The translations under genes and the position numbers were made by a program. This document shows positions 1 through 11,068 of a DNA stretch of 64,000 bases, piece after piece (position 1 is the first letter of the stretch; each line of letters begins with the position of its first letter). The stretch comes from Streptomyces globosus (lineage in GTDB: Bacteria > Actinomycetota > Actinomycetes > Streptomycetales > Streptomycetaceae): assembly GCF_003325375.1 (NCBI RefSeq), contig NZ_CP030862.1:1739501-1803500 (forward strand), in the 5' to 3' direction. The notes below the pieces were generated by a model. It was not told the origin of the DNA and ran no database searches. It worked only from the letters and a program-made list of their open reading frames with translations.

Positions 1-1332
1 GCTGCCGGACTCTTCCCCCTGAGCATCGTCTTCGACACCGCGAAGGTGAATGCCTGGCGACGAGCGTACGAGAAGATGGACGACGGCCATTTCGACCGGT
101 GGAGCCGCTTCGAGGAGCAGGTCCTGGAGCCCGTGCGCTCCTTCCAGGTACCCATGATCAAACTGGCTGCCTCGACCTCCATGGACGCGGTGTGCGCCGT
201 CTTCGAGCGGGTGAACACGGGGGGTGTTCCCCTCAACGTGTTCGAGCTCCTGACGGCGACCTACGCCGGTGACCGGGCCTACCGCGAGCGGACCGGAGAC
301 TACTACCAGCTGCCGCAGGTCTGGCGGGCGATCAAGGAGGACCTGGCCGGCCGCCACCCTGTGTTCGGACGGCTCGAGGCGGGCATCGACGACGGGCTGA
401 GCAGCAGCGATTTCCTGCAGGCCGTCGCACTGGTCCGCACGTGGTCCCGGAAGCAGGACGGCCAGGGCACCGGCGTCTCCTGCAAGCGCCGCGACCTCCT
501 GGAGCTCCCCCTGGCGGACTTCGAGTCGCTCGCGCCCCGGCTTGCCCAGGCGTTCACCTGGGCCGGCGCCTTCCTCGAGAGGCAGTGCATCGTGCGCGCC
601 GCCGAGCTGCCCTACCGCACCCAGCTGGTGCCTCTCGCCGCGGTCAGGGCCATCCTCGGGGAGGCCACCGACAGGCTCGGCGCGGAAGACATGATCACGC
701 AGTGGTATTGGTGCGGCGTGCTCGGTGAGATGTACGGCGGCTCCACCGAGACCCGCTTCACACGGGACGTCGAACAGCTGGTGGCATGGGTCCGGCGCGA
801 GGGGCCCGCACCGGAGACCGTCACCGACGCCTACTTCTTCCCGGAGCGGCTGGACACGCTCACCACGCGGAACAGCGCTGCCTACAAGGGCATCTATGCG
901 CTGCTCATCAAGCAGGGCGCGGTGGACTGGCACTACACGGACGCGCCGCTGAAGCCCAGCCTGATGGACGAGTACGGTGTGGACGTCCGGCACATCTTCC
1001 CCCGGGCCTGGGTGCGCCGGAACCAGGACGGGGCCAAGTCGTCCCCCGCCAACTCCATCGTCAACAAGACACCGCTGTCCCTGCGTGCGGCTCAGGCCCT
1101 CACCGGCGCACCCGGTAGCTACCTCGACTCGCTCGCCGCTGCCTCCGACATGCGTCGTGAGTGGTTCGACGACGTCATCGCGACGCATCTGATCGATCCG
1201 TACTTCCTGAGGAACAACGACTACGAGGCGTTCTACGCGGCGCGGGCCAAGCAGCTCGAGGACATGGTGTACGCCGCCATGGGCAAGCGGACGATCCTGC
1301 GCGACATGACCGACGGCAAGGCGGTCAAGTGA
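1..1332 (+). CDS. DUF262/GmrSD-like protein, 5' end cut off by window
   Basis: The frame is open from base 1 with no stop before 1332, so the gene begins outside the window; the GTG at 46 is probably internal. The visible 443 residues contain a segment resembling the DUF262 (GmrS-type) domain, with FERVNTGG near visible residue 64, which is a typical signature. The C-terminal part has a DUF1524-like stretch, with DVRHIFPRAW and a later NSIVNKTPLS, in the pattern of an HNH-type nuclease. Known GmrSD proteins are modification-dependent (type IV) restriction enzymes; a similar role here is inference. The stop overlaps the GTG of the CBS-HEPN gene by 4 nt, so the two are probably translated together. 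It faces pglZ convergently at the edge of the defence island. Confidence 0.72.
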   Translation, partial: AAGLFPLSIVFDTAKVNAWRRAYEKMDDGHFDRWSRFEEQVLEPVRSFQVPMIKLAASTSMDAVCAVFERVNTGGVPLNVFELLTATYAGDRAYRERTGDYYQLPQVWRAIKEDLAGRHPVFGRLEAGIDDGLSSSDFLQAVALVRTWSRKQDGQGTGVSCKRRDLLELPLADFESLAPRLAQAFTWAGAFLERQCIVRAAELPYRTQLVPLAAVRAILGEATDRLGAEDMITQWYWCGVLGEMYGGSTETRFTRDVEQLVAWVRREGPAPETVTDAYFFPERLDTLTTRNSAAYKGIYALLIKQGAVDWHYTDAPLKPSLMDEYGVDVRHIFPRAWVRRNQDGAKSSPANSIVNKTPLSLRAAQALTGAPGSYLDSLAAASDMRREWFDDVIATHLIDPYFLRNNDYEAFYAARAKQLEDMVYAAMGKRTILRDMTDGKAVK

Positions 1333-2375
1333 ACCAGAAGCCGAGCACCGAAGAACTCCTGGCGCTCAAGGGCACAGAGGTACCCCTCGGGGAGCTGCTG
1401 GACCTGTTCGGCGTCCGGGTGCGCCGACCGTGGAACGTGCACGAGATCGCGGAAGCACTGACCGATGCGGGGCTCGCCACCCTGCCGGACTTCGCCACCT
1501 GCGCTCCGGGCGAGCGTGTTCAGGTCGTCCCGTTCGCCACGGCCGTGCAATCCGAGCCCGAGGCCGACGAAGCCGACACCGCGGAGCGGGATCCGCTCCC
1601 GTCGGCCGCGCTGCCCCAGCGGCTCCGCATCGGTGACCTGCCGTCCGCCCGTGGCGGGGTGCGGTGCGTGTCCCTCACCACGGAGCTGTCCCAGGCGACG
1701 TACCTGATGCGCCAGCGAGGCTATGCACAGATACCGGTCACGACGGGCATGACAACGATCCACGGCGTCATCACGTGGCGCTCACTGGCTCTCATGTACG
1801 AGCGGGGGAAGGAGAGCAGCCTGGAGAACGCCATGCAGCAGGAGTCGCTGCCGCTGGCCGATGCGCGGCAGGAGTTCTTCGCGTGCCTGCCCATGCTGTC
1901 GGAGCACGGCTACCTCCTGGTCCGCGGCGAGGACGGAAGCCTGTCCGGCATCGTGACGCAGGCCCACGTGGTCGGCCGCTTCGAGAGCGCTGCCCGGCCC
2001 TTCTTCCTCCTCGGCGAGATCGAATCCCTCCTGCGCCGGTGGCTGGGATCCAGGCTCACCGAGGAGGCGATCAAGGCTGTCCAGACGAACAAGAAGCCGG
2101 AGCACCGCTCGGGCAGGGTCGAGGACCTGACGTTCGGCGACTACGTCTACCTCCTCAACGGCGAGCAGAAGAAGCAGGCGATGGCCCAGCAGGCGGACCT
2201 CAACTGGGCCGCGCTCCGGTGTGAGTCCCTGGACCGCGGCCAGTTCGTCCGCCATCTGCAACGGGTGAAGGACGTGCGGAACCGCATCGCTCATTTCGAC
2301 GCGGAACCTATGCCCCTCGAGTCGATGCGAGAGCTGACGGCCTTCACCACCCTGCTGCGTGACTACGCCGGCTGA
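1329..2375 (+). CDS. CBS-domain protein with C-terminal HEPN-like domain
   Basis: The GTG at 1329 overlaps the upstream TGA (GTGA), giving 348 residues; a longer open frame upstream only shadows the previous gene. The N-terminal about 65 residues look like a small helical or wHTH-like segment (EVPLGELLDLFGV). A paired CBS region follows at about residues 100-230, with the motif GYAQIPVTTG and a second half ending DGSLSGIVTQAHVV. The last 110 residues are helical and carry RNRIAHF near residue 317, the R-X4-H signature of HEPN ribonuclease-type domains. CBS pairs often sense adenosine nucleotides and HEPN domains often cut RNA, so a ligand-gated abortive-infection effector working with the DUF262 partner is a reasonable inference, but unproven. 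It ends 9 nt from the convergent pglZ stop. Confidence 0.65.
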   Translation: MNQKPSTEELLALKGTEVPLGELLDLFGVRVRRPWNVHEIAEALTDAGLATLPDFATCAPGERVQVVPFATAVQSEPEADEADTAERDPLPSAALPQRLRIGDLPSARGGVRCVSLTTELSQATYLMRQRGYAQIPVTTGMTTIHGVITWRSLALMYERGKESSLENAMQQESLPLADARQEFFACLPMLSEHGYLLVRGEDGSLSGIVTQAHVVGRFESAARPFFLLGEIESLLRRWLGSRLTEEAIKAVQTNKKPEHRSGRVEDLTFGDYVYLLNGEQKKQAMAQQADLNWAALRCESLDRGQFVRHLQRVKDVRNRIAHFDAEPMPLESMRELTAFTTLLRDYAG

Positions 2376-2384
2376 GCCACCGCC

Positions 2385-5282
2385 TCACACCCCGAACTGC
2401 AGCTGCAGCAGGCTCCTGTCGAGACGGAGGGTCCGTCCGTCCGGCAGGGTCTGCAGGACCTGCACTCCGTCGTAGTTGAGGACCTGCCGCAGCACTGCGG
2501 CAAAGCCGTCCGCACGGGTGGCCGGGTAGCCGACGCGCTGCGCCACAGCCGTCACGGGCAAGGTGCCGCCGGCCTCCAGGAGCGCCAGTATCGCCTTCTC
2601 CAGCTTGTCCAACGGAGGCTTGCGGGCCAGTAGCCCGACCTGGTCCTGGAAGGCCTCGGACGCGAGCAGCGCCGAGACGAGTGCCTCGTCCGGCGCGAGC
2701 AGCACGGGTGTGACCAGGGCACCCTCGCCTTCGTCCGCCGGAACCAGAGAGACGTCGAAGAGGGAGTCGTGGGTCTGGGCGAGTTCGGCCTGCGCCTTCG
2801 TCGGCTTCTGCCGACTCGGCTTCTCCGGCGGAGCGGGCGAGGGGGAGGCCTGGGGGACGGCCGCAAACGGCTTCTGCTCCTCCAGGAACCACCACGCCGG
2901 ACGCTGGTCGCCCAGCTCGCGCCAGCCCTCGGGCGGCGTCGCGCCGAACGGCAGGAAGGCGAGCACGGGAATGGTGAACTCGCTGAGGGACGCTCCGCCG
3001 TGGTAGCCCGCCTTGAGCGCGGTGTACCGCGAGTCCGCATCCCACAGGGCGACGATCGAGCCGCCCGGCTCGGGCCAGACCACACGAGGCCCCGACAGCG
3101 CGACCTCCGCGGCCGCCAGCGGCCCGCCGGGGGCGCGGTGCCGCGCCGAGTCCGGGGCCGTGGCACTGACCTTGACATCGCGGCGGTCCACGACGTGGCC
3201 GTGGTCGCTGGTGAGGATGACGGCCATGCCCTGGGCGGCGGCGACCCGCAGCAGATCGCGCAGCCGCCCTATCTCGTCGAGGCGCCAGGCACCGTCGCCG
3301 AGCTTCTGTTCCCTGGCAAGGCGGTCGTCGATGGTGTTCAGAACCACCGCGACGTGCGTCCGCCCGTCACCGAGGGCTTCGGTGAGTGCGGGCCCGAAGG
3401 TGTCGCCCGAGCCCTCGGCCCGGAGCTCGTCCTTGTGGAAGACCGCGGCCGGGGCCCCGTCCCAGAAGGCGTGGGCGGGGAAGAGCTTCTTCTCCTCGGC
3501 CTGGGTGCCCTTCGTCAGCCTTCCCGCGAACAGGGACGTACGGCAGACCGTCGTCAGCGTGGGCAGGGCTGCGGCCATCGCGCGACGGCGTGGTGCACCC
3601 TCGCTCATCGGGTCGAACTCCGCCCAGGATGACCGCAGTTCTTCACCGAGCTCGCAGGCGATCGCAGCGCTCATCCCGTCCAGGACCAGCAGGAGCACCC
3701 GGCGGTCGGCCCCGCGGCGGACCACCGGCTTCACGACCCGGTCCAGGAAAGTCTCCACCGTCAGCATGGAGCCGGGTCGGGTGCCGGCGGAAGTCCAGCC
3801 GGCCAGGGTGCGGGCGAACTCACCGTCGATCTCGCGTCGTTTGAGGCGCACCCGCTCGCCGAGCGTGTCGTACGCCGACTTCAGGACGGGGGCGGGGTCG
3901 CCGCCCGCTTCGATGTGTTCGAGCGCGCGGTCCACCCACCCGGTTTCGGTGATGTGCCGTTGCAGCGCGTCGGCGACGGTGTCGGAGGAGACGGCCGGGT
4001 CGCCGGCCAGCCACTGCGCCAACCGCTGGGCCATCCGCGTCCGTTCCACCCGTGCCAGGACGTCGGGACCGCCGGCCCGCTTGTGCTCGCCGAGGGCGCG
4101 TACGGCATCGGCGATGACGAGGGGCTGCCCGCCGGACAGGGCTCGGCCCACCGCCGCGAAGCGCGCCTCCAGGCCTGCTGCGAGCAGCGCGCTGGTCTCG
4201 GCGGCATCCTCCGCGCCGAATTGGCGGACCAGTACGGAAGCACGGTCCAGGACGGTGTCGCTGAGCCTCCGGGCCTCGCGCGCGGCCTCGGTGTCGCCAC
4301 CGGTACCGCGGGCCGCGGACGTCAGGAGCGAGGCGACGTACTCCTCGGCGGCGAGGCCGAACCGGGACACGAGGAGATCCAGTTCCTCGCCCTGGGCGAG
4401 GGGCTGTTCGCCGAACCAGCGCTCGGCCCGTCCCCGTGCCTTGTACGCGGAGGCATCCGGCCGGCAGTGCACCCACAGCGCCGCGCAGACAAGGCCGAAC
4501 GCCACCGCGTCCGCACCGTGGTCGGCCTCGACCAGCGCGAGGAGCGCCCGTCCGGCGAGGCCGGCCTGGTCCTCCTCCCCGAGGAACGCGGCAAGCCCGT
4601 CGCGCTCCGGACGGCGCAGCTTCAGGAGGAGTTCGGGTCCGCCGGCGGACAGGGACCAGCCGAACAGCGCGTGGGGGTCCAGGGCGTCCCCCGTCGGTGT
4701 CCGGCCCGCGGATTCCGCCTCCTCGTCGTAGCGGCCCAGTCGTAGCCGGCGCAGGGCCAGGGAGGACAGCGCGGTACGCCGGGAGAGCATGCCGCCGGCG
4801 ACGGGCGGCCAGCCTCCTCCCTTCGGCGGGGTGGCGTCGAGCAGGGCCTCCGCGGCCCAGTTGGATTCCTTCAGACGCGGGTCGACCTGCTGGGCACGGA
4901 ACGCGTCGCGGACCACGTCCCAGCTGTCGACCGTGTCGACGCGCTTCTTGTGGGCGCGCGCGAGGATGGCCGGATCGAGCTCGTTCTGTTCGCGGTCGGT
5001 CAGGACGACGAGCACGGCCGGCCCGGGCACCCTGCCGTCGAGGTGGTCCAGCAGCAGTTCGTGCACGGCGAGCGGCGAGGGCGCGGCCGCGATGCGCGCG
5101 GCCAGCCCGTCACCCCAGGAGGGCTCGGCCGGGCCGTCCCACTGGGGCGCGGAGCGCAGCAACACGGCACGGCGCCGGCCGCTCCCGGCCAGAGAAGCGG
5201 TGAGAGAGCTCTGGGACGACAGGTACTGGGTGACGGTCGCGAGGTTCAGCCGGACGGCGACCGTGGTGGAAGTGGTGCTCAT
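2385..5282 (-). CDS. pglZ: PglZ, BREX type 2 alkaline-phosphatase-superfamily protein
   Basis: This 965-residue protein is the phosphatase-fold member of the Pgl/BREX-2 phage-exclusion system. The core lies in the second half: [12 protein letters not shown] near residue 530 gives the first metal-binding Asp of the alkaline phosphatase superfamily, and [10 protein letters not shown] near residue 690 is the typical DHGH metal site. The first 500 residues are helical and specific to the BREX-2 version. A Pro/Lys-rich linker precedes a C-terminal wHTH-like end (about 870-965). The ATG overlaps the pglY stop by 4 nt (ATGA), indicating translational coupling. In S. coelicolor PglZ is toxic unless balanced by the other Pgl proteins. 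The family call rests on domain pattern, size and linkage to pglY. Confidence 0.93.
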   Translation of the reverse strand: MSTTSTTVAVRLNLATVTQYLSSQSSLTASLAGSGRRRAVLLRSAPQWDGPAEPSWGDGLAARIAAAPSPLAVHELLLDHLDGRVPGPAVLVVLTDREQNELDPAILARAHKKRVDTVDSWDVVRDAFRAQQVDPRLKESNWAAEALLDATPPKGGGWPPVAGGMLSRRTALSSLALRRLRLGRYDEEAESAGRTPTGDALDPHALFGWSLSAGGPELLLKLRRPERDGLAAFLGEEDQAGLAGRALLALVEADHGADAVAFGLVCAALWVHCRPDASAYKARGRAERWFGEQPLAQGEELDLLVSRFGLAAEEYVASLLTSAARGTGGDTEAAREARRLSDTVLDRASVLVRQFGAEDAAETSALLAAGLEARFAAVGRALSGGQPLVIADAVRALGEHKRAGGPDVLARVERTRMAQRLAQWLAGDPAVSSDTVADALQRHITETGWVDRALEHIEAGGDPAPVLKSAYDTLGERVRLKRREIDGEFARTLAGWTSAGTRPGSMLTVETFLDRVVKPVVRRGADRRVLLLVLDGMSAAIACELGEELRSSWAEFDPMSEGAPRRRAMAAALPTLTTVCRTSLFAGRLTKGTQAEEKKLFPAHAFWDGAPAAVFHKDELRAEGSGDTFGPALTEALGDGRTHVAVVLNTIDDRLAREQKLGDGAWRLDEIGRLRDLLRVAAAQGMAVILTSDHGHVVDRRDVKVSATAPDSARHRAPGGPLAAAEVALSGPRVVWPEPGGSIVALWDADSRYTALKAGYHGGASLSEFTIPVLAFLPFGATPPEGWRELGDQRPAWWFLEEQKPFAAVPQASPSPAPPEKPSRQKPTKAQAELAQTHDSLFDVSLVPADEGEGALVTPVLLAPDEALVSALLASEAFQDQVGLLARKPPLDKLEKAILALLEAGGTLPVTAVAQRVGYPATRADGFAAVLRQVLNYDGVQVLQTLPDGRTLRLDRSLLQLQFGV

Positions 5283-8200
5283 CCGCCGACGACCCGCCAG
5301 GTGATCTCGACCCTGGCGCCCGGCTCGGCGGCGGCCAGCTCCGCCAGCTCCGCCTGGAGCTCGGCCACCGCGCGCGAGGCCGTGGTCGTACCTCCACCAC
5401 TCGTGCGGTACTTCCGCCCCGAGGCGGGGGCGGGTGACGGCTGCTGCGGCTCGTACGGGATCCGGGGGTCGCTGGTGGGTGTGTCCAGCGGGACGTCGGA
5501 GGGCCCCGGGGCGGGGATCGGGGCTACCGGCGGCGGAGAGACAGTCCGGTTCCGCTTGACCAGGGCCAGGACCTCGCGCTGGGTGCGTACGAGTGCCTCT
5601 TCCAGCCTGTCCGTGCGCTGCTGTTCACTGCGGGCCACGTTGCGCAGGGACTCGAGGAGGGCCTCGCCTTCCGGGCCCTCGGCCGACGCCAGCTCCAGCG
5701 TGCTCCAGGACGCGGCGGCCAGTGCTTCGGCGACCTTTCGCGCCTGGGCGATGGACGTCCCGTACTGCTCCGCGCTCGCCTGGCCGAGGTCGAAGCGGGC
5801 CAGTGCCTCGACTGTCTTCTTCGCCCCCGCGGCGCCCTGGCCCGCCGTCCCGGTCAGGACCTTCAGCAGTTCCACGGCCTGCCGGGCGAGGGCGAGGCGG
5901 CCGGTCTCACCGGTCTGGTCGAGGTGCAGGAACCCGGCGTGGTACTCCAGCCGCTGGACGAGTTCGGCGGCGGGCTCCTGGAAGGCACGGGCCTGCTCGG
6001 TGATCTGCCGGGCGAACTGGTTGACGATGCGTCCGCGCAGGAGGGTGGGCGCCGTCTGACCGAAGACCGCGGCGAAGCGCTGCCGGGCCGTCTCCCAGTC
6101 CTCGGCGGAGGGCAGGGGCTGGCTGCGCAGGGCGTCGCGGTCCTTGATCTGCGTCAGTTCCGGGGCGGGGTCGAGCGGCATGCCTTCCCGCACCCAGACC
6201 CGGTCGTCCATCTCGGCGAAGGAGGCCACGACGAGCCGGACGAGGAAGTCGGGCAGTCCGCGGGGGGTGGGCTTGTCGCTCCAGTCGGTGAGCGTGATCA
6301 GAGTGAGGTCGCTGGTGACGCCCTTCTCGCGGGCGAGCTGGCGGAAGTGGTCGGCCCAGAAGGTGGACAGCTCGAAGTACGCCTCCTTCTGCTGCCCGAG
6401 GCGCAGCGGACCGGCGATCCGCCGCATCAGCGCCCGGTCGCCCGCCGGAACCTCGGCCCGGTGGTCGCGGGCTTCGGCCGCGGCCCGGACGTGGGTGAAG
6501 ACCTTCCTGGCGTCGGCGGCCTTGACGACCGTCCCGGTGTTCTCGGGGTCGAGGTCGGGGTGGTCGGGGAACTGGGTGGCGAGCAGCTTGCCGGCGATGT
6601 GCCGGATGCCGTCGCGCAGCGACTGCCCGAAGGAGAGGGTGAGCCCGTCGACCTCGCGCAGCGACTCCAGGTGGTCGCTGAAGCCCAGCTCCACGTCCGC
6701 CGGCTTCTTCTCGGCGAGTCCGTACGCCTGCTTGAAGGCGGCCTTGACGTTCTTCAGCAGGGATTCGCGCTGGGTCTCGAGGAGGCCCTTGGCGCGGGCC
6801 CGGTTGTCGGCGTTCAGGTGGCCGGCGTACTGGCTGTCGAAGCGCTGGTCGTCGGCGAGCGCCTTGTCGATGACGACGAGCCGGCAGAAGTCGGCGTACC
6901 GCTGGCTGGAGAGGTGGGTGGGCAGCCAGGCGACGGTGCGGGACCGCTCGTCCTGCTGCTTCTCCCGCAGGCGGCGGATGCGGTTGGCGTCCTCGACGGG
7001 GCCGTACTCGCCGTCGTCGAAGGGGAGGTCGATGGCGATGCGCCAGCGGCCTTCCTCGCGGGGCATGAGGTCGTGGTCGGGCAGCTCGTCCTCGTCCGCC
7101 ATGTTCCCGAAGATCACCTCGACGGCGCGGCTGGTGCCGCGCCAGACGAGGTTCAGCTCGTCGACCAGCTGGCCCTGGCTGAGGTCGAGCTCCGCCGCGA
7201 GCAGCCGCTTGGCGAGGGCGAGGCGGTTGCCCGGGTTGTTGTTGACGTTGGCGTTGGCGATGACCGAGTCGACGTCGACGCCGGAGAGCTCCAGGCGGAC
7301 GCCCGGGTTGGCATCGGTGCCGGTTTCCTTGATCTCCGGGAAGCGGCCCGCCCAGTCGGCGACTTTGTTCTTGAGGATGCCGTACTCGCGGCCCGGGATC
7401 GGGGCGACGACCGAGCCGTAGTTCAGCGCGGACAGGCGGCGGATCGTCAGGTCGGCGAGGGCCGGAACGCTCGGCGCGAGCGCGGAGAGGAGGAGCGTGC
7501 CGATGATCCGGTTGTCACCGATGAAGGTCTTCACCCGGCCGCGAAGCTCCGGGTCGGTGAGCGTCTCGGGGCGGTGGGTGTACTGCTCGACGTCCTCCTC
7601 CGACACGTTGTACGTGGCGAGGAGGAACGGGCGCAGCTTGGTGCGGTAGAGCTTGTCGGCGGCCTCGAAGACGACCTTGAGGCTGTCGGTGAACGGCTTG
7701 TCGCCGCCCGCGGTGATCAGCGGGTACAGGTCGCCGACCGGGATCAGGTCGCCCAGGCGCAGCTCGTGGCGGTGGTCGGCGAGGAGCTGGCCCATCAGCT
7801 TCATGCCGGTGCGGTTGCGCTGCAGCGCGGAGGAGACGTGGACGAGCGTGTCCATGAACGCCGGGGAGAACGGGTAGGTGAGCCGGAAGCTCTCCTCGTC
7901 GGCCCCGACGCCGTCGGCGCCGCGGTCGGAGCCGAGGAGGGTGTCCCACACCTCCTGGCGAACCTTGCGGGTCTTCTCGAACTCGGCGGTGATGAGGGCG
8001 GCCGCCTCGGCGTCCTTGGGCCGGAGCAGGCGGGCGTGCGCGACCTGCGGGAGGTTGCGGTCCTCCAGGGTGATCTTGTCGAACCGGCCGGAGGCCTGGT
8101 TGAGGGTGTCCTGGATGGAGGACTCGGCGGCCCCGGACAGCTCCTCGCCGACCAGCTCGCGCAGGTCGCGCTGGCGGGCGATGAACGACACGATCGGGAT

Positions 8201-9175
8201 GGCCCGGCGGGCGTCGGCGCCCTCCACGAAGTTGGTGATCTTGCCGGCCTCGCGGCCCACGAACTTCTGGTCGTGGATGAGGGTGGCCAGCCAGAGGATC
8301 AGCTCGTCGAGGAAGAGGATCAGCCCGTCGTAGCCGAGGGACTTCGCGTGCTCGGCGATCACGGACAGGCCGGCGTCGAGCGAGATGAAGCCGTGCTCGT
8401 TCTCGTGGGCGTTCTGAGTGAAGCCGGGCAGCAGGTTGGTGCTCGCGTCCTGTACCAGACGGGCGCGCAGCTCGACGGGGGTGGAGGGGGTGACGAGGTT
8501 GAGCGCGTACCCGGCTTCGTGGATCTCCTGGGCGGCGAGCGCGGTGTCGAGGAGGGCGGGCGTCCAGGCGAAGGACTCGCCCCACTCGTCGTCCTCGTCC
8601 GCCTCCCCGCCGACCGTGCCGAGGCCCTTGATGACGGCCTCGTCGCCCATGCGCTCGCGCATGGCGCGGATGTCGGCGAAGAGGGAGTCGGTGCGGTAGA
8701 CCCGGGGGGTCGGCGCCTCGGGGTGGAGCTTCTTGACGTGGCTGACGTAGGTGCCGAGGACCCGCTGCTCCAGGGCCTTCGCGCCGAGCATGTGGTACGG
8801 GACGAGGAGGAACTTCTTGCCGTCCGTGGTGAGCCACTCGTGCTTGGCGAGTACGGGGTCGAAGTCGGAGCGGCGGTGGGCGGCCGGGCTGCCGCTGAGG
8901 AGGGCGTGCAGCACGGCCATGAAGTGCGACTTACCGGAACCGAAGGAACCGTGGAGGTACGCGGCCTTGGAGGTGTGCCCGTCGAGGGAGGCCTTGATGA
9001 GGCCGAGGGCCTCGTCGAAGTTCTCCAGCAGCCGTTCCGTGACGACGTAGTCCTTGAGCGCGAGCTCGGCACCCTCGGGGGTGGTGGCCTCGGAGAGCTG
9101 CAGGACGAAGTCGGAGGTGGAGATCGACTCCTTGATGTCGATCACATCGCGGAGGAGGGGCGGCTGCTGGGCCAT
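5279..9175 (-). CDS. pglY: PglY, BREX type 2 P-loop ATPase
   Basis: A 1298-residue protein with an early Walker A motif, GSFGSGKS, at residues 76-83 and a Walker B-like LILFLDELI near residue 290. Length and motif layout match PglY (DUF6079-type ATPase) of BREX-2 systems, the counterpart of BrxC in other BREX types. ATPase activity is needed for phage growth limitation in Streptomyces. The C-terminal 100 residues are Pro- and Ser-rich and end in a short charged helix. The start is the ATG at 9175. A 180-bp gap separates it from the preceding small genes, so it likely has its own promoter, and it is coupled to pglZ by a 4-nt overlap. A 1254-codon open frame on the other strand is a codon-bias shadow. 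Confidence 0.93.
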   Translation of the reverse strand: MAQQPPLLRDVIDIKESISTSDFVLQLSEATTPEGAELALKDYVVTERLLENFDEALGLIKASLDGHTSKAAYLHGSFGSGKSHFMAVLHALLSGSPAAHRRSDFDPVLAKHEWLTTDGKKFLLVPYHMLGAKALEQRVLGTYVSHVKKLHPEAPTPRVYRTDSLFADIRAMRERMGDEAVIKGLGTVGGEADEDDEWGESFAWTPALLDTALAAQEIHEAGYALNLVTPSTPVELRARLVQDASTNLLPGFTQNAHENEHGFISLDAGLSVIAEHAKSLGYDGLILFLDELILWLATLIHDQKFVGREAGKITNFVEGADARRAIPIVSFIARQRDLRELVGEELSGAAESSIQDTLNQASGRFDKITLEDRNLPQVAHARLLRPKDAEAAALITAEFEKTRKVRQEVWDTLLGSDRGADGVGADEESFRLTYPFSPAFMDTLVHVSSALQRNRTGMKLMGQLLADHRHELRLGDLIPVGDLYPLITAGGDKPFTDSLKVVFEAADKLYRTKLRPFLLATYNVSEEDVEQYTHRPETLTDPELRGRVKTFIGDNRIIGTLLLSALAPSVPALADLTIRRLSALNYGSVVAPIPGREYGILKNKVADWAGRFPEIKETGTDANPGVRLELSGVDVDSVIANANVNNNPGNRLALAKRLLAAELDLSQGQLVDELNLVWRGTSRAVEVIFGNMADEDELPDHDLMPREEGRWRIAIDLPFDDGEYGPVEDANRIRRLREKQQDERSRTVAWLPTHLSSQRYADFCRLVVIDKALADDQRFDSQYAGHLNADNRARAKGLLETQRESLLKNVKAAFKQAYGLAEKKPADVELGFSDHLESLREVDGLTLSFGQSLRDGIRHIAGKLLATQFPDHPDLDPENTGTVVKAADARKVFTHVRAAAEARDHRAEVPAGDRALMRRIAGPLRLGQQKEAYFELSTFWADHFRQLAREKGVTSDLTLITLTDWSDKPTPRGLPDFLVRLVVASFAEMDDRVWVREGMPLDPAPELTQIKDRDALRSQPLPSAEDWETARQRFAAVFGQTAPTLLRGRIVNQFARQITEQARAFQEPAAELVQRLEYHAGFLHLDQTGETGRLALARQAVELLKVLTGTAGQGAAGAKKTVEALARFDLGQASAEQYGTSIAQARKVAEALAAASWSTLELASAEGPEGEALLESLRNVARSEQQRTDRLEEALVRTQREVLALVKRNRTVSPPPVAPIPAPGPSDVPLDTPTSDPRIPYEPQQPSPAPASGRKYRTSGGGTTTASRAVAELQAELAELAAAEPGARVEITWRVVGG

Positions 9176-9355
9176 TGCGCGTCTCGCTCACCTTCTGACG
9201 GCGTGCGCCGTCGCAGTCCGTGCCGGTACCGGGACAAGTTCCTCCGACATTGTCCGGCATCCTCGCTGGTTACGGGCCTGATGGGCGGAAATCTCCCGAG
9301 GATCGGAACGGCAGTGGCCATTGACGGCGGCGGGAGGCGGGAGCGGCTGGTCGGC

Positions 9356-9607
9356 TCAGCCGCTCGGACGGGGCCCACGGCTCCGGGCGTTGACCTCCGC
9401 GAGGCGGGCCCGGAGCACTTCCGCGGTGCTGACCGGCTCGGTGTCTTCCGATTCCGCTTCCCAAGCCCGGCCGCCGGTGAGGGGGCGGATCCGGAGGTGG
9501 GGGCCGATGCGGTCGGTGACGATGCCGAGGCGGTTGCGGCGAGTGTCCCGGACGATCGCGCCGATGGCCGGGGCCGGGCCGGGACCGGACAGGTCGTCGG
9601 CCGTCAT
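9356..9607 (-). CDS. small conserved hypothetical protein (83 aa)
   Basis: The ATG at 9607 overlaps the stop of the preceding 76-residue gene (ATGA), so the two are coupled. The frame extends further upstream but that part lies over the neighbour. The central part, GAIVRDTRRNRLGIVTDRIG followed by an Arg-rich strand, looks like a small beta-barrel of KOW or SH3 type; the C-terminus is a short charged helix and a disordered tail. Proteins of this size and look often lie next to XRE/DUF5753 genes in Streptomyces. I do not know a function. The cassette lies between pglX and pglY. Confidence 0.6.
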   Translation of the reverse strand: MTADDLSGPGPAPAIGAIVRDTRRNRLGIVTDRIGPHLRIRPLTGGRAWEAESEDTEPVSTAEVLRARLAEVNARSRGPRPSG

Positions 9608-9834
9608 CGGGAGGCGCCCCGAGTGATCACTTCCGCGAGGGCGTGTGCCACGGGGGCGGAGCACTGCCCGAGGTGGACGAAGGCGTAGCGGGCGCCCTCG
9701 GCCCAGGGAGTACGGATGTCCATGGCGGGCAACTGGATGCCGGCCCGGGTGAGGGCGGTGGCGAGGGCGTCTCGGGCGTCCATGGCTTCCTTGACCTTGA
9801 GCTGGGCGGGGGTGGCGGGTCGGGAATCGGGCAT
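9604..9834 (-). CDS. small conserved hypothetical protein (76 aa)
   Basis: The ATG at 9834 gives 76 residues starting MPDSRPATPAQLKV, a helical N-terminal half and a compact alpha/beta C-terminal half (GARYAFVHLGQCSAPVAHAL). There are no catalytic motifs and no membrane segment. It is divergent from the XRE regulator at 10024 with about 190 bp between starts, and its stop overlaps the next small gene. Such pairs are common beside XRE-DUF397 loci in streptomycetes, which suggests they belong to that regulatory cassette rather than to Pgl. The function is unknown. The frame runs open for another 170 codons upstream, but that part reads as shadow of the divergent regulator. Confidence 0.6.
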   Translation of the reverse strand: MPDSRPATPAQLKVKEAMDARDALATALTRAGIQLPAMDIRTPWAEGARYAFVHLGQCSAPVAHALAEVITRGASR

Positions 9835-10023
9835 GACGGACTCCTTCGGCTGGCGGTGACCTGTTTTCCCGGACCGGGGCGTGCGAGGTGGATTACGGTG
9901 CGTAGCCCGGGCACTACGAGCATGGATCCCGCAGGAGGCTGGCGACACCGTGGACAGGGTCTGGTTCCCCAACCCGCGGCGGTAGTTCCACACCTTCCAC
10001 GGAGACCAGGGAGGGGAGCCGTG

Positions 10024-10866
10024 ATGCCGCCACGCAGGGTGGTCACGGGCCGCAGCCAGGAGCCGCGGCAACGGTTCGCGGAGGAACTGCGGCAGCTGAG
10101 GGCGGGGAGCGGGGCGAGCCTGCGGCAGCTGGGGGAGCGGCTGGGGTGGGACTGGTCGCTCTTCGGGAAGATGGAGAAGGGCGAGACCCTGGGCGGGCCC
10201 GAGGTTGTCCAGGCGCTGGACCAGCATTACCGGACCTCGGGGATGCTGCTCGTGCTGTGGGAGCTGGCGCGCGGGGACAAGACCCAGTTCAAGGAGCGGT
10301 ACCGGCGGTACATGACGCTGGAGGCCGAGGCGGTGAGCCTGTGGCACTTCGCGGTGAGCGTGCTGCCGGGGTTGCTCCAGACGCGGGGGTACGCGAGGGA
10401 GCTGCTGGCCGCGGGCGGGCTTACGGGAGACGCGCTGACGCAGCAGGTGGAGGCGCGGCTGGGGCGACAGGAACTGCTGGAGGGGGAGGGGGCACCGCCG
10501 TTTCGGACGATCCTGTCAGAGGCGGTGTTGAGGACGGCGCTGCGGGATGCGGTGGCGTGGCGGCAGCAGCTGGAGTACGTGGCCGAGGTGGCTGAGCGGC
10601 CGAACGTGACCGTTCAGGTGCTCCTGCAGAGCGCCGGGCTGCATGGTTTGTCGACCACCGACGTCTGGTTTCTGCGCCTGGCGGAGGGGCGTACGGTGGC
10701 ATACACCGAGCACGGCTACGGAGGCGAACTCATCGAGGAGAGCGTCGCGGTGGAGCGCATGCAACGTGCGTACGATGCGACGCGTGACCTGGCGCTTTCT
10801 CCGGCCGAGTCGCGGAAATTCATCCTGCGCATGTTGGAGGAAGTGCCGTGCGATCCATCGACCTGA
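10024..10866 (+). CDS. XRE-family regulator with DUF5753 domain
   Basis: A 280-residue protein. Residues about 15-70 form an XRE helix-turn-helix (FAEELRQLRAGSGASLRQL, then DWSLFGKMEKGE). The rest is the DUF5753 domain seen in most Streptomyces XRE regulators, with LPGLLQTRGYAREL near residue 117 and NVTVQVLLQSAGLHG near 195. The ATG at 10024 follows a purine-rich GGGAGGGGAG; the adjacent GTG at 10021 is an alternative start. The 3' end overlaps the DUF397 gene by 19 nt, the standard pairing (compare whiJ- and abaA-type loci). It sits inside the pgl locus and could regulate it, but no operator was identified. Confidence 0.88.
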   Translation: MPPRRVVTGRSQEPRQRFAEELRQLRAGSGASLRQLGERLGWDWSLFGKMEKGETLGGPEVVQALDQHYRTSGMLLVLWELARGDKTQFKERYRRYMTLEAEAVSLWHFAVSVLPGLLQTRGYARELLAAGGLTGDALTQQVEARLGRQELLEGEGAPPFRTILSEAVLRTALRDAVAWRQQLEYVAEVAERPNVTVQVLLQSAGLHGLSTTDVWFLRLAEGRTVAYTEHGYGGELIEESVAVERMQRAYDATRDLALSPAESRKFILRMLEEVPCDPST

Positions 10867-11057
10867 CCGCCGCGACCTGGCGCAAGAGCAGCTACAGCAA
10901 TCAGGACGGCGGCGCGTGCGTTGAGGTCTGCGACGACTTCGCAGCGGTCGTCCCCGTGCGGGACAGCAAGGACCTGCATGGTCCGGTGCTCGTGTTTCCG
11001 GCGGGTGGCTGGTCGGCCTTCGTCGCTGCCGTCAAGGACCACGAACTGCGCCGCTGA
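10848..11057 (+). CDS. DUF397 protein
   Basis: A 69-residue protein starting at GTG 10848, inside the end of the XRE gene. It has the DUF397 hallmarks: WRKSSYSNQDGGACVEV near the N-terminus, VPVRDSKD in the middle and a terminal WSAFVAAVKD helix. DUF397 proteins are partners of XRE/DUF5753 regulators in actinomycetes and probably antagonise or modulate them. A strong stem-loop follows, shared with convergent pglX. Confidence 0.9.
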   Translation: MRSIDLTAATWRKSSYSNQDGGACVEVCDDFAAVVPVRDSKDLHGPVLVFPAGGWSAFVAAVKDHELRR

Positions 11058-11068
11058 GGAACGACCAA

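Noticed and set aside
5924..9688. 1254-codon plus-strand open frame opposite pglY
   Set aside because: Codon-bias shadow: low-complexity Gly/Val/Leu/Arg protein with no domain, exactly opposite a real gene. The same holds for 15199-19737, 27747-31160, 35543-38785 and 62164-63870.
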